Below are positions 40,547 through 49,094 of a DNA stretch of 64,000 nt, piece by piece; positions within the stretch are counted from its first letter, which is position 1; every line of letters begins with the position of its first letter. The notes below the pieces were generated by a model. That model had not been told where the DNA came from, made no database searches, and saw only the letters and a list, made by a program, of their open reading frames with translations. The translations under genes and the position numbers were made by a program. Source of the stretch: Tunicatimonas pelagia (GTDB lineage: Bacteria > Bacteroidota > Bacteroidia > Cytophagales > Cyclobacteriaceae). The stretch lies in the NCBI RefSeq assembly GCF_030506325.1, contig NZ_CP120683.1, positions 248,001-312,000 of the forward strand. Direction: 5' to 3'.

Positions 40547-40675
40547 TGCTAACGACCATTGCGAGCTGCTGGGCCGGGTCGGTGGCATTTGTCTTTCAAG
40601 TTAGCATTTTTACTGCTTGGGGCAACTAGCTTTCAAGCTCAACTTCAGAGGCTTAGTAGCTGCTTTATGTTAGCA
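40547..40675 (-). repeat. attC-like site 7 (129 bp)
   Basis: Ends TGCTAAC (40547-40553) and GTTAGCA (40669-40675); these end boxes are perfect inverse copies. Inner arms pair through GAGCTGCTGGGCC and the inverse of GGCTTAGTAGCTGC. The centre shares CAAGTTAGCATTT and GGCAACTAGC with site 6. Confidence 0.87.
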
Positions 40676-40681
40676 CACGTA

Positions 40682-41194
40682 TTACCTTTCAATTTTGATT
40701 TCTATTCCCTCGTTTTGAAGCTCTGTCAATGTAAGTTCTATCTCTTTCCATTTACGACGATCTGTCAAATAAACATATTCTTTATCGTTCTCAGTTTGAA
40801 CTTCAAGGCTAGCTTTTTTCGTATCGTCAATCATATCATGGTAGATGAACTCTAGTTTGTGCACATCTTTTAAATCTATATTTTTAATCTGCTGATTATA
40901 TATAAAAATCAATGATTCAGAATCTAGTTGAAGGAATCCAGTGACAGATTTTCTTCTTATGGCAAACATCAAAATCACTCCGACAATCATTATACATATT
41001 GGTCCCCAAAGTAAAATAGGGTATTCTTGTAACATCGGATCGAAGCTTGTAATCTGCCCTGTTAAATATTTATGAATCGCTGAGATTCCGGTAGTAAGAA
41101 ATAATATTCCTAATCCAGCAAGTGTCAAATTAATTCCAAACTTATTTAGTCGACCACTTGTGACAGAAACTTTTCTAATTGAAGATTCAATCAT
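40682..41194 (-). CDS. hypothetical membrane protein (cassette gene)
   Basis: 170 residues from ATG 41194 (MIESSIRKVSVTSGR); the longer frame runs into the attC-like site. Two membrane helices (INLTLAGLGILFLTTGISAI and PILLWGPICIMIVGVILMF) are followed by a soluble C-terminal half (LQLDSESLIFIYNQQIKNI, LTDRRKWKEIELTLTEL) that resembles a PH-like membrane protein domain. Function unknown. Confidence 0.72.
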   Translation of the reverse strand: MIESSIRKVSVTSGRLNKFGINLTLAGLGILFLTTGISAIHKYLTGQITSFDPMLQEYPILLWGPICIMIVGVILMFAIRRKSVTGFLQLDSESLIFIYNQQIKNIDLKDVHKLEFIYHDMIDDTKKASLEVQTENDKEYVYLTDRRKWKEIELTLTELQNEGIEIKIER

Positions 41195-41205
41195 CTTTAT
41201 ATGTG

Positions 41206-41331
41206 TGCTAACGCCTAGGGCAGCCTTCGCCCGGCTTGTTGGCTTTTTTAGTTCGTTTATCAATATTGGTACTTGGAGCAACTAGCATGCTAACTCATTT
41301 TTGCTAGGCTGAGGGCTGAGCGATGTTGTAC
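41206..41331 (-). repeat. attC-like site 8 (126 bp)
   Basis: Ends TGCTAAC (41206-41212) and GTTGTAC (41325-41331). The arms pair as GGGCAGCC-TTCGCCC against the inverse of GGCTGAGGGCTGAGC. The centre carries GAGCAACTAGC and a TAACTCATTT block related to sites 6 and 7. Confidence 0.84.
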
Positions 41332-41342
41332 GCTGCCTTTTC

Positions 41343-41849
41343 TCAATGATCATATCTTGCTGGATCAATTTCATCATCTGATGGTAACCATTGGTTGTTG
41401 ATTTTATCGATCAGCTCAGATAGGTGTCGTTTGACTTTTCTCTTGGTAAAATCAATGCAAACCACTTTATCAATCTCGAAGTTATCATCATTCGCTAAGG
41501 TTGAAGCATACCAAAATCCTTCTCCAAAATTCTGGTGAAATGTCGTCACCGGCGACTGATCATAATCAAAATCCTTCCCAGTTTCTTGCTCGTACCCCAC
41601 TGCTCGCCAAGTAATTTCTTCATCAAAATATTCCTCAGTCATGGTCGCCAATTCCCCGGCACTACAAGTGTATGAAACATGATGATCTAAGCAGATTTTC
41701 ACCGCAGGTGGAATTAATTCTTCATCCTCTTTATTCGCGATGGTGAATGCTATCCAATCGCGAGTTGGCAGTGATTTTATCCAATCAGCATTATTTCTAA
41801 CTTGAATGTAAAATACCTTCCTCCTATTGATTCGTCCAATTAACTCCAT
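41343..41849 (-). CDS. hypothetical protein, first cassette gene
   Basis: 168 residues from ATG 41849 (MELIGRINRRKVFYIQVRNN). Soluble, acidic; contains CLDHHVSYTCSAGELATMTEEYFDEEI and TTFHQNFGEGFWYAS. I cannot assign it; it may belong to a DUF family of small cytoplasmic proteins common in cassettes. It is the promoter-proximal gene of the array, next to a degenerate recombination site. Confidence 0.72.
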   Translation of the reverse strand: MELIGRINRRKVFYIQVRNNADWIKSLPTRDWIAFTIANKEDEELIPPAVKICLDHHVSYTCSAGELATMTEEYFDEEITWRAVGYEQETGKDFDYDQSPVTTFHQNFGEGFWYASTLANDDNFEIDKVVCIDFTKRKVKRHLSELIDKINNQWLPSDDEIDPARYDH

Positions 41850-41876
41850 TAGAATTTCAGGTAGCGTACAACAACT

Positions 41877-41904
41877 GCATAACGGCAACTAGTCTCCGTT
41901 ATTT
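41877..41904 (-). repeat. degenerate attC- or attI-like site at the array start
   Basis: GCATAAC (41877-41883) is followed by a short spacer and GTTATTT (41898-41904). ATAACGG and CCGTTAT are perfect inverse copies 9 bases apart. Only the closing half of a normal attC is present, so this is either a truncated attC or the original attachment site. Right beside it (41865-41872) is another CGTACAAC core. Confidence 0.5.
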
Positions 41905-42085
41905 CCATTATGTCTACTTCGTTTTGAGTTGTTTAGCAGGTGAAAATAAAACAAAAGAAATTATATATATAATTTTACATATAAAATATTTCATAACCGT
42001 TTAAGTTTTATTAATCGGTTATAAACATTTACAGTCGTTTGTAAACATGTTACGCTATCAGAGTAAAGAACGAAGAGCTGAACCA

Positions 42086-43150
42086 TTAAGCTTTGTAGTA
42101 TTCTATTTGGCCTCCATCAAAGTCGGCTACTCGGGCAACCAGTGCTTGACGGTCTTCTTCGCTGATGGATTTAAAAGAGTTGGCCAAGTCAATTTTCTCT
42201 TGTAGCATCTCCGCATGATCCGGCCCGGTAATAAGCACACTGACGGGTAATGACCAAACGAAGTGAAGGGCTTCCTGAACGCTTAGTGCGCCGGGTACAA
42301 TACGAGGCTTATCACCCGACTTAAAGTGGGTAGTGCCGCCGAAGAAACCGCCGTTGGCCAGGGTTTTCATCGCTAACGGAGCGATGTTATTCTCCAGCAG
42401 TTTGGGGAGCACGTTATTGATAAAGCTTTTGTAGTTGGGGTCAAATACATTAATTGGCATCTGGCAGGTTTGCATTACATCAGCAGCCTGCTCCAGCATC
42501 CGCTGATGAGCCTGATAATCGCGGTGACCGGTGAAGCCGTAGTGACGAATCTTTCCTTCGGATTGCGCTTTCTGCACAAATTCTAGCACCCTGTTTTCTA
42601 TCCGCCGATCCACATCACTCGGGCTGGTAACCGAGTGGATTTGCCAAAGATCAATGTAGTCGGTTTTCATTCGGCGTAGCGAATCCTCCAGATGCTGCTG
42701 GGCTACTTTGGCATTAGTGGCTCGGGTTTTAGTCATGATATACGACACATCGCGGTATTCGGGGCTAAGAAACATGCCGTAGCGTTCTTCAGCCAATCCG
42801 TTACCGTACTGTTCGGCATTGTCAAAGAAGCGAACTCCACCGGCCAACGCCGTTTCTATCGTTTTTTGCGCCTCTGATTCGCTCATACGAGCAATATGCG
42901 CTCCACCCAGGCCAAGCATAGTTACTGTTTCTCCGGTTTTACCCAACTTTCGCTGCGGTAGCAAATCGCCCAGTCGGTCTCGCTGCGGAGCGAGTGAAGC
43001 AGGTTCTTCAAAGCTGGCTAGTTGAGCCGTAGCACTTTGGCCCGTTTCATTGGCTTGAGACTGACAAGAGAAGGGCACCATCATACCGGTGGTAAGTCCG
43101 GCTAGGGTCTGTAGAAATTTGCGCCGATCCGGCTGGTCTTGCTCATTCAT
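42086..43150 (-). CDS. Tat-exported aldo/keto reductase
   Basis: 354 residues. A twin-arginine signal (DRRKFLQTLAGLTTG) precedes an aldo/keto reductase barrel with the catalytic set Asp and Tyr in RFFDNAEQYGNG, Lys in IMTKTRATN and His in LWQIHSV. The C terminus is PVSVLITGPDHAEMLQEKI. Family members reduce carbonyls with NADPH; exported forms may use another cofactor. It is the first gene outside the cassette array and faces away from it. The substrate is unknown. Confidence 0.9.
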   Translation of the reverse strand: MNEQDQPDRRKFLQTLAGLTTGMMVPFSCQSQANETGQSATAQLASFEEPASLAPQRDRLGDLLPQRKLGKTGETVTMLGLGGAHIARMSESEAQKTIETALAGGVRFFDNAEQYGNGLAEERYGMFLSPEYRDVSYIMTKTRATNAKVAQQHLEDSLRRMKTDYIDLWQIHSVTSPSDVDRRIENRVLEFVQKAQSEGKIRHYGFTGHRDYQAHQRMLEQAADVMQTCQMPINVFDPNYKSFINNVLPKLLENNIAPLAMKTLANGGFFGGTTHFKSGDKPRIVPGALSVQEALHFVWSLPVSVLITGPDHAEMLQEKIDLANSFKSISEEDRQALVARVADFDGGQIEYYKA

Positions 43151-43179
43151 AACATTCGTGGTTAGGGTTTCTAATGTTT

Positions 43180-43187
43180 CAAACTTA
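43180..43187 (-). promoter_or_regulatory. possible -7 box (TAAGTTTG on the minus strand)
   Basis: Matches TAnnTTTG and lies 30 bases upstream of the aldo/keto reductase start. A TTGG about 15 bases further upstream is closer than the usual -33 spacing. Weak evidence. Confidence 0.35.
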
Positions 43188-43263
43188 CCTGGCTAATTCA
43201 GCCAATGCATAAGTTACTAAAAATCGAGCCTTGTGTAAAGGTACCCGCCCCAGTCTACCTAAT

Positions 43264-44145
43264 TTATTTGAGTTCGGCTTTCAACTGATTGAGTCCTCGT
43301 AGGTTTTGTACTAGTACTTCCTTTACATCCCGGTCTTGGTGGCCGATAATACCGATAGGGCCTCGGTAGTTACTATTTTGAATCGCTTGCAACATTTCTA
43401 GTTCCCGATCACCTTCTCCCAGAGCTACTATTTTTTCACCGCCTTCCACCATTCCATTGAGATTAATACACAGCAAGTGATCCTGCATTTTCTCTAGTAA
43501 GGCTGGAAACTCATTAATCTCATGATGGGCGTGATGAAAGTTGTACACCATCCCCAAGTGATCGCTACCCAATGAATCAATAATCGCTAACTGGTTGATT
43601 GGGTTACCAAACCAGTCGCCGTGGTTATACATGCCTAGCGTACAATTCTGCTGTTTAGCCCGCTTCCGAAAGTCTGCAATAAAGCGAATCGCCCGCTGGC
43701 GTTTTTCTTCATCTGAAAGCCCCTCAAAATACTGGGGTGAAAACGAAAACCAGCATTCGGTTCGCACCTCGTTTGCTACCATCTTATCCCATAAAGTTTC
43801 GTTATCCTCTCCCAAGTAGCCTACCGAATCTTGGTCAATCCAGAACCAAACTGCCCGCAGGTCAATATTATGCTTTTTGAGTGCTTCAAGTTCTGCCTCA
43901 AAAGTGGGTAGATGTTGCTGCCGCCAATCGTAAGCCAACTGAGAAATACCCAGCTCCTGCAACATCGCTGCCCGCTCTTCCGGACTGCGCTCCTCACTAT
44001 CAAACGGCACAATGCACCAAGCAATGAGATTGGACTGATCGAACAGCGAATGGCTGTTGGTCACCGGTCTGTTTTCTATCGAGCACGAGATGAGTACGCT
44101 AAGCCCCAGCACTATTGAAACAATGGAGAATACCTTCATAAACAC
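43264..44145 (-). CDS. sugar phosphate isomerase/epimerase-like lipoprotein
   Basis: 293 residues. A lipoprotein signal (VLGLSVLISC) precedes a xylose-isomerase-like TIM barrel: ISQLAYDWRQQHLPTF, CTLGMYNHGDWFGNP, LGMVYNFHHAHHE, LLCINLNGM and GPIGIIGHQDRD hold the metal-type His and Asp residues. It shares one base with the end of the upstream VCBS gene, so the two are co-translated. It probably acts on a periplasmic sugar. Confidence 0.82.
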   Translation of the reverse strand: MFMKVFSIVSIVLGLSVLISCSIENRPVTNSHSLFDQSNLIAWCIVPFDSEERSPEERAAMLQELGISQLAYDWRQQHLPTFEAELEALKKHNIDLRAVWFWIDQDSVGYLGEDNETLWDKMVANEVRTECWFSFSPQYFEGLSDEEKRQRAIRFIADFRKRAKQQNCTLGMYNHGDWFGNPINQLAIIDSLGSDHLGMVYNFHHAHHEINEFPALLEKMQDHLLCINLNGMVEGGEKIVALGEGDRELEMLQAIQNSNYRGPIGIIGHQDRDVKEVLVQNLRGLNQLKAELK

Positions 44146-45308
44146 TATTTGGTTTGGTAGCCTTGGTTATAAAATACACTCAAGCCATCTTTTCCCGCTA
44201 CGGCAATATCATTTCTTCCATCGCTATTCAGATCAGTTACGGCCATAAAGATTCCAGCTCCTTTACCCACTCCCAGCGGGCCGTAGCTAATAGTGTGCTT
44301 AGTAAAAGATTCTCCGTTCCACTGAAAGTAGTACATTCCCAGCGGATCATCTGAGCCCGGGTCGCGACCATTATGCGCCCGGAAGCGTTTGCCAGTAATC
44401 AGTTCGGGGTTGCCATCGCCAGTGACATCTTCCCAGGCCATCGTATGAAACTGGGCATTGTACGGGTCAATCGGATGAGCGATCCAACTTCGCTGACCGT
44501 TCTCATCCGAGCTTTGTTCGTACCAGCTTAATCCGTAGTCGTGCCCCTGCCCAACAATTAAATCGTTTTTACCGTCTCCGTTCACATCTTCTACCAAAAT
44601 TGGTACACTGGCCTTACCTAGTGATAGTTCACGATGTACTTTCCATTCTCCGGATAGTGGGTCTTCCGGCGCTTCGTACCACTGCTCACTGCTAATCAGA
44701 TCGCCCCGTCCGTCGCCGTTAATATCGCCAAAACCTAATCCGTGCCCCTGCTCCGAACCAACTTCGTAGCGCACAAATGCACCACTCTCCAGCCGATAGA
44801 ACTTAAGCGCGTCGTTAGGATTGTTAGGTACGAGCTCGGGCTGCCCGTCGCCGTCAATATCCCACGCCTGGGCACATTCTACTGGCCCGGTTGAATCAAT
44901 CAGGTGCTCTTGCCACATCTTACTCTCACCCGGATTCTCCCGCCACAGCATGGTCTGATCGCCCCAACTTCCGGTAATAAAGTCTAAACGACCATCCCCG
45001 TTTACGTCCATCGGAATACTGGCGAAATCATTATAGTATTCTCCCCTACCCCAACGAGCCACATTGGCAATGAAGTGACGATGCTGAAATTCTGGCCCTT
45101 CGTACCAAAATGCTCCGGACACTAAATCCAGCGTATCATCGCCATCTACGTCAAATGCTCCCACCGCTTCGTAGCTTTCCATAGCTATAACTTTCTGTAC
45201 AAATTGTACAGGCTTATCCAGCGAATTGTCAGCTTGAGCTAAAGCTTTAGAAAAAAGCGAGAGGCTAATAAACAATTGCACTAACGAGTAGACAGCAGAT
45301 TTCTTCAA
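44145..45308 (-). CDS. secreted FG-GAP/VCBS repeat protein
   Basis: 387 residues. A signal peptide (SLFSKALAQ) is followed by about seven Ca-binding FG-GAP/VCBS blades, each with a DxNGDGxxDL-type loop: FDVDGDDTLDLVSG, MDVNGDGRLDFITG, WDIDGDGQPELV, GDINGDGRGDLIS, EDVNGDGKNDLIVG, EDVTGDGNPELITG and TDLNSDGRNDIAVAG. It is predicted to be a seven-bladed propeller outside the cytoplasm. It overlaps the epimerase-like gene by one base. Confidence 0.88.
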   Translation of the reverse strand: MKKSAVYSLVQLFISLSLFSKALAQADNSLDKPVQFVQKVIAMESYEAVGAFDVDGDDTLDLVSGAFWYEGPEFQHRHFIANVARWGRGEYYNDFASIPMDVNGDGRLDFITGSWGDQTMLWRENPGESKMWQEHLIDSTGPVECAQAWDIDGDGQPELVPNNPNDALKFYRLESGAFVRYEVGSEQGHGLGFGDINGDGRGDLISSEQWYEAPEDPLSGEWKVHRELSLGKASVPILVEDVNGDGKNDLIVGQGHDYGLSWYEQSSDENGQRSWIAHPIDPYNAQFHTMAWEDVTGDGNPELITGKRFRAHNGRDPGSDDPLGMYYFQWNGESFTKHTISYGPLGVGKGAGIFMAVTDLNSDGRNDIAVAGKDGLSVFYNQGYQTK

Positions 45309-45428
45309 AATAGTAGGTGGTATGCACCGCAGTTAATCAGCGATAATTAGGCTAATGTTAACTGATTTTCTTTAAATAAGAAAGACAACCTTCAAGCATA
45401 GGGTGCTTTCAGTCTGAAGGAGGATCGG

Positions 45429-45436
45429 TATCTTTG
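45429..45436 (+). promoter_or_regulatory. possible -7 box (TATCTTTG)
   Basis: Matches TAnnTTTG 50 bases before the enolase-superfamily gene; no clear -33 element. Confidence 0.4.
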
Positions 45437-45485
45437 TTGTACAATTCTTTACTATCTTCGTAAAAAACTAACTCGTACAGATACT

Positions 45486-46742
45486 ATGCAACCTTCCCGA
45501 AGAAACTTTCTGAGGAATACTACCTCAGCCGCTTTAGGAGCTTCCGCCCTCATTTCTACTTCTCAAACTAGCTTAGCCCAAGCGAAGCAAGATGATGAAA
45601 TGTTGGATAAAATACTGGCTCAGCCGGTGTTGAAGAAAGGGCTATTTCCCGACCCGGTAATTATTGATCGGCTCGAGCTGTTGCGTTATCAAGATAACTT
45701 CATCTGTAGAGTCACTTCTACCGACGGAGCCGAAGGCATCTCGGTAGGAAACAATATGCAGATGGTCGGTCTTTACCCCATCTTCTCAGTAAGATTACAA
45801 CCTTTTTTTATCGGTAAAGATGCTCGCGAATGGGAGCAACTACTGGAAGAGGCATACGTTTACAAAAGCAATTATAAGTTGCAAAACCTTGCTCTGTGGG
45901 TGCCATTGGCTACTATTGAGTTTGCGGTGCTGGATATGCTAGGAAAAATCGCTCAAAAACCAATGGGTGAACTCATAGGCAAAGTACATCATCCGAAGAT
46001 TGCGGTGTATCAGGCGAACAACTTCCGAGGTAAGTCAGCTGAAGAGTCTATTGGGTTGATTAAACAGCAGGTGGAAGAGTCGCAGGCCAAAGCCCTGAAG
46101 TTTAAAGTAGGCGGACGGATGAGTAAAAACGCCGACTTTCCCGCCGACCGTACCGAAAAGTTGATTCCACTAGTACGGAAAACCTTTGGGGATGATATGA
46201 CGATCTACGCGGATTCTAACGGCTCTTACGATGCAGCCGAAGCTATCCGGATTGGTAAGCTGATGGAAGAGTACGCCTTCGACTTTTACGAAGAACCTGT
46301 TCCGTTTGATTGGTATCAAGAAACTAAGCAAGTGACTGATGCTATGACCATTCCGGTAGCGGGGGGCGAGCAGGAACCTAGTATGCGGAACTTCCGGTGG
46401 CTAATTAAGGAAGACGCGTTGGATATTGTTCAGCCCGATATTTTCTACTTCGGGGGCATGATTCGCTCGATGAAGGTAGCACGTATGGCAGATGCTAAAG
46501 ACAAGCCTTGCATTCCCCACATCTCCGGTTCCGGCTTGGGTTATTTGTATATGATGCACTTTGTCTCGGCTGTTCCTAACGCCGGGCCATACCACGAGTT
46601 CAAAGGCTTTAATAAGAAGTTGCCACTAGAGTCAACTACCTCTAGTCTCAGTAGCGAAGATGGAGTAGTTACCGTGCCTACCGCCCCTGGCCTTGGAGTC
46701 ACCATTGACCCAGATTATATTGCTAAGCATAAGGTAGTCTAG
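45486..46742 (+). CDS. Tat-exported mandelate racemase/muconate-lactonizing-type enolase superfamily enzyme
   Basis: 418 residues. A twin-arginine signal (SRRNFLRNTTSAALGASAL) is followed by the enolase superfamily fold: capping domain, then KALKFKVGGRM (catalytic Lys pair), metal ligands in YADSNGSYD, FYEEPVPFD and AGGEQEPS, and the His base in KPCIPHISGSGLGY. It likely dehydrates or epimerises a sugar acid in the periplasm. It is divergent from the VCBS/epimerase pair. Confidence 0.9.
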   Translation: MQPSRRNFLRNTTSAALGASALISTSQTSLAQAKQDDEMLDKILAQPVLKKGLFPDPVIIDRLELLRYQDNFICRVTSTDGAEGISVGNNMQMVGLYPIFSVRLQPFFIGKDAREWEQLLEEAYVYKSNYKLQNLALWVPLATIEFAVLDMLGKIAQKPMGELIGKVHHPKIAVYQANNFRGKSAEESIGLIKQQVEESQAKALKFKVGGRMSKNADFPADRTEKLIPLVRKTFGDDMTIYADSNGSYDAAEAIRIGKLMEEYAFDFYEEPVPFDWYQETKQVTDAMTIPVAGGEQEPSMRNFRWLIKEDALDIVQPDIFYFGGMIRSMKVARMADAKDKPCIPHISGSGLGYLYMMHFVSAVPNAGPYHEFKGFNKKLPLESTTSSLSSEDGVVTVPTAPGLGVTIDPDYIAKHKVV

Positions 46743-46811
46743 CGTTTTAGTGTTGGGTATAGCCAGCAACTGTCACTACTTACTTGTAAATTTTTAAGAA
46801 CTAAACAAAAT

Positions 46812-46856
46812 GATGAGCCGACAGTAAGCGTACCGCCTTGTTATCGGCTCGTCATC
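46812..46856. terminator. hairpin between convergent genes
   Basis: GATGAGCCGA (46812-46821) pairs with the 13-base right arm starting TCGGCTC (46844-46856), with a 3-base bulge. It sits between the convergent enolase-superfamily and SDR genes. No strong U tract on either side. Confidence 0.5.
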
Positions 46857-46884
46857 AATCTTGTTATTGAAGCACAAAACTTGC

Positions 46885-47628
46885 CTACCCCTGCTCAGTT
46901 GGCATTACCAGTAGTTCCTGTACATTCACATGCTTCGGTTGTTGCAGTGCATAGAGAATACTCTCGGCAATATCTTCGGACTGCAACGTCTCAATATCAA
47001 GCATCGGCTTCATTATCTTTTCAATAATATCTTCGTCAGTAATGGTATCAGTAAGCTCAGTAGCTACGGCTCCTGGTTCGATAGCAGTGACACGAATGTT
47101 AAACTCAGGAGCCAGTTCGTTGCGTAACCCTTCAGAAAAGGCTCGTACGGCGAACTTGGTTGCGCAGTAGACCGACCCGCCCGGAAATAGTTTTCGTCCA
47201 GCCACTGATGAAATATTGACAATATGCCCTCGCTTGTTATCCATCATCTTAGGTAGCACGGCGGCCACACCGTTGAGCACACCCTTAATGTTTACATCGA
47301 CCATCTTCTCCCATTCGTCGGTCTTTAGCTTTTTCGCAAATGATAAAGGCATCAATCCGGCGTTATTTACCAGCACATCCACATCTCCAAATACCTCTTG
47401 CGCCTGCTGTACTACTTGTTTCCAGTCCTCATTCTTTGTAACGTCGGCGGTCACTACCAGAGCCTTTCCGCCGGCACTTTCTATCTTCTGCTTAAGTTCT
47501 TTAAGCCGATCTTCACGGCGAGCAGTGAGTACTACTTTGGCTCCGTGCGAGGCTAGCTTTTCGGCGGTCGCTTCACCAATACCACTGGAAGCACCGGTTA
47601 CTATTACTACTTTATCTTGAAGTTCCAT
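46885..47628 (-). CDS. SDR family NAD(P)-dependent oxidoreductase
   Basis: 247 residues, a classical short-chain dehydrogenase: cofactor motif TGASSGIGEATAEKL, LVNNAGLMP, catalytic Ser in ISSVAGRK, Tyr154-x3-Lys158 (YCATK) and IEPGAVATELT. TARREDR after the first strand points to NADP. It most resembles YdfG/serine-dehydrogenase-like SDRs. Single gene; no pathway can be read from the neighbours. Confidence 0.92.
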   Translation of the reverse strand: MELQDKVVIVTGASSGIGEATAEKLASHGAKVVLTARREDRLKELKQKIESAGGKALVVTADVTKNEDWKQVVQQAQEVFGDVDVLVNNAGLMPLSFAKKLKTDEWEKMVDVNIKGVLNGVAAVLPKMMDNKRGHIVNISSVAGRKLFPGGSVYCATKFAVRAFSEGLRNELAPEFNIRVTAIEPGAVATELTDTITDEDIIEKIMKPMLDIETLQSEDIAESILYALQQPKHVNVQELLVMPTEQG

Positions 47629-47799
47629 ACTACGTCTATTATTTTTGGTTAATGGTAAATCTTATCAACTCCTAAAACCTCAGGTTGTTCCGATAAGTGA
47701 CTACTAGGAAAAGGTATGCGCTAAGCTTTATTCGTAAGGTAAGTTCTTAAGATACGGTAATAGAGCTACCGGGCACCGTTAGCGAGCATTTAGATGGAA

Positions 47800-48120
47800 T
47801 CACCAACTAGCTGATTCACCGTTTCTCCAGCTCATTTCCAGTTGGATATTCAACTGTAGAGGAAACTGAGGTAAGTTAAGTAGTGCAGAAGAGGCTTCTT
47901 CTATATGCAGTACCATCTCACTTTCATCCACCGACGTAATTGCAAACAACATTTCCTCACCTGCCTCAGAAGTTAAGGTTAATTGCTGTTTATCTTCACT
48001 AAGTTGCCAGCTACCCAATAGAGGGGCGCTATCAATTTGTTGAAAGTCAAACGAGTTATCTGGGCGAAGATTTAGAGCAGGTTCTCGGTCTAATAGCTCT
48101 TGGGTAATTTGGCCTTCCAA
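47800..48120 (-). CDS. lipocalin-like hypothetical protein, probably 5'-truncated
   Basis: 106 residues from a TTG. LLGSWQLSEDKQQLTLTSEAGEEMLFAI and VDESEMVLHIEE look like the C-terminal half of Bacteroidota lipocalin-like lipoproteins. The frame is open only 14 codons further upstream, to a TAA, with no ATG, no signal peptide and no lipobox. It may be a remnant of a longer lipoprotein gene, or the coding frame may be restored upstream by a frameshift. Confidence 0.5.
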   Translation of the reverse strand: MEGQITQELLDREPALNLRPDNSFDFQQIDSAPLLGSWQLSEDKQQLTLTSEAGEEMLFAITSVDESEMVLHIEEASSALLNLPQFPLQLNIQLEMSWRNGESASW

Positions 48121-48254
48121 TAATATTAGTCCAAATGCATCTTGAGGTAAGATTTAGAAAGTTAGGCATGAGTGTAGCATTATGGTAAGATTAACGGAAG
48201 GTAGCGAATTTAGAGAAAATTCAGACTAAGAATGTCGCTCACTTTGCAAACTAG

Positions 48255-49022
48255 CTACTTCTTATTCTGGCTGAAGAAGTAGTACAATAATCCGATAATT
48301 TCATTTTTGTTCGTCATTCTTTTAGCATCCGGATACTGCTCTTTAAATAGGGCCATCAATCGTTCGTAGTCAGCTAGCGATAACTGAAACTGCTGACTTA
48401 TTTCTTTTATAGTTTTCTCATCATTGATAAGCGCGTAGTACTTTGCTTCTTCTTTTGTCTGTTGCGTGGCTTTAGCGTACTTCCGGCGCTCTTTTCCATT
48501 TTTAGAAAAACGATCGTGCAAACGTGTGAACACTCCGGTTAATGTGCCTCCTGCCTGCCCGGGAGGTAGTCCACCTTCTACACCTGGTTCAAAACGAATA
48601 GGTTTCTTAGAAACAATATCTTCTTTCCCTCGCACGAATCTGACCGTCATTGACTCTCTTTTGGGTGCGGTAATGATAGGCTTAACAGCACGGTCAAAGA
48701 CAGTGATTCCTGGTAGCAGAATAGAGTCCTCTACCAATACCACTTGCTGGAGTTGTTGAAAGTGCTCATCGTTTACAATTATGCGTTCGGGCTGATACCC
48801 TACCAAAGAGAACTTTAGCGTGTCACCAGAAATGGCATCAATGGAAAATAGCCCATTGATGCCTGAAACGGATACCTTTTTCAGACTGGAATTGATAACG
48901 TGCACAAACGGTAACTCTTCTCCGGTACGAGATGTTATCTGCCCACGAACGAGTAGCTGGGCGTAGGCTGAAGAGTTTAGTAGAATTAAGCAGAGTAAAC
49001 CGCAGTAGTTTCGAGATGGCAT
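48255..49022 (-). CDS. secreted carboxypeptidase-regulatory-like domain protein
   Basis: 255 residues. A signal peptide (LLCLILLNSSAYAQ) is followed by a CarboxypepD_reg-like beta-sandwich at about residues 24-105 (VRGQITSRTGEELPFVHV, SGINGLFSIDAISGDTLKFSLVGYQ). The rest is basic and helical. This domain also starts many TonB-dependent receptors, but no barrel follows. It is likely periplasmic; function unknown. Confidence 0.8.
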   Translation of the reverse strand: MPSRNYCGLLCLILLNSSAYAQLLVRGQITSRTGEELPFVHVINSSLKKVSVSGINGLFSIDAISGDTLKFSLVGYQPERIIVNDEHFQQLQQVVLVEDSILLPGITVFDRAVKPIITAPKRESMTVRFVRGKEDIVSKKPIRFEPGVEGGLPPGQAGGTLTGVFTRLHDRFSKNGKERRKYAKATQQTKEEAKYYALINDEKTIKEISQQFQLSLADYERLMALFKEQYPDAKRMTNKNEIIGLLYYFFSQNKK

Positions 49023-49094
49023 ACATGCCGTACAACGCTAAATCTACCTTACTAATGTATCACCAATGCTGATTGAGATGATTTTTAACTAAAT

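Noticed and set aside
40559-40855. Plus-strand 98-residue frame
   Set aside because: It starts inside an attC-like site and is antisense to a better minus-strand gene; composition looks like a shadow.
34941-41331. Inverted repeats as ordinary terminators or REP elements
   Set aside because: They are too long, differ in length and centre, keep AAC/GTT end boxes and a fixed place after each gene, and lack T runs.
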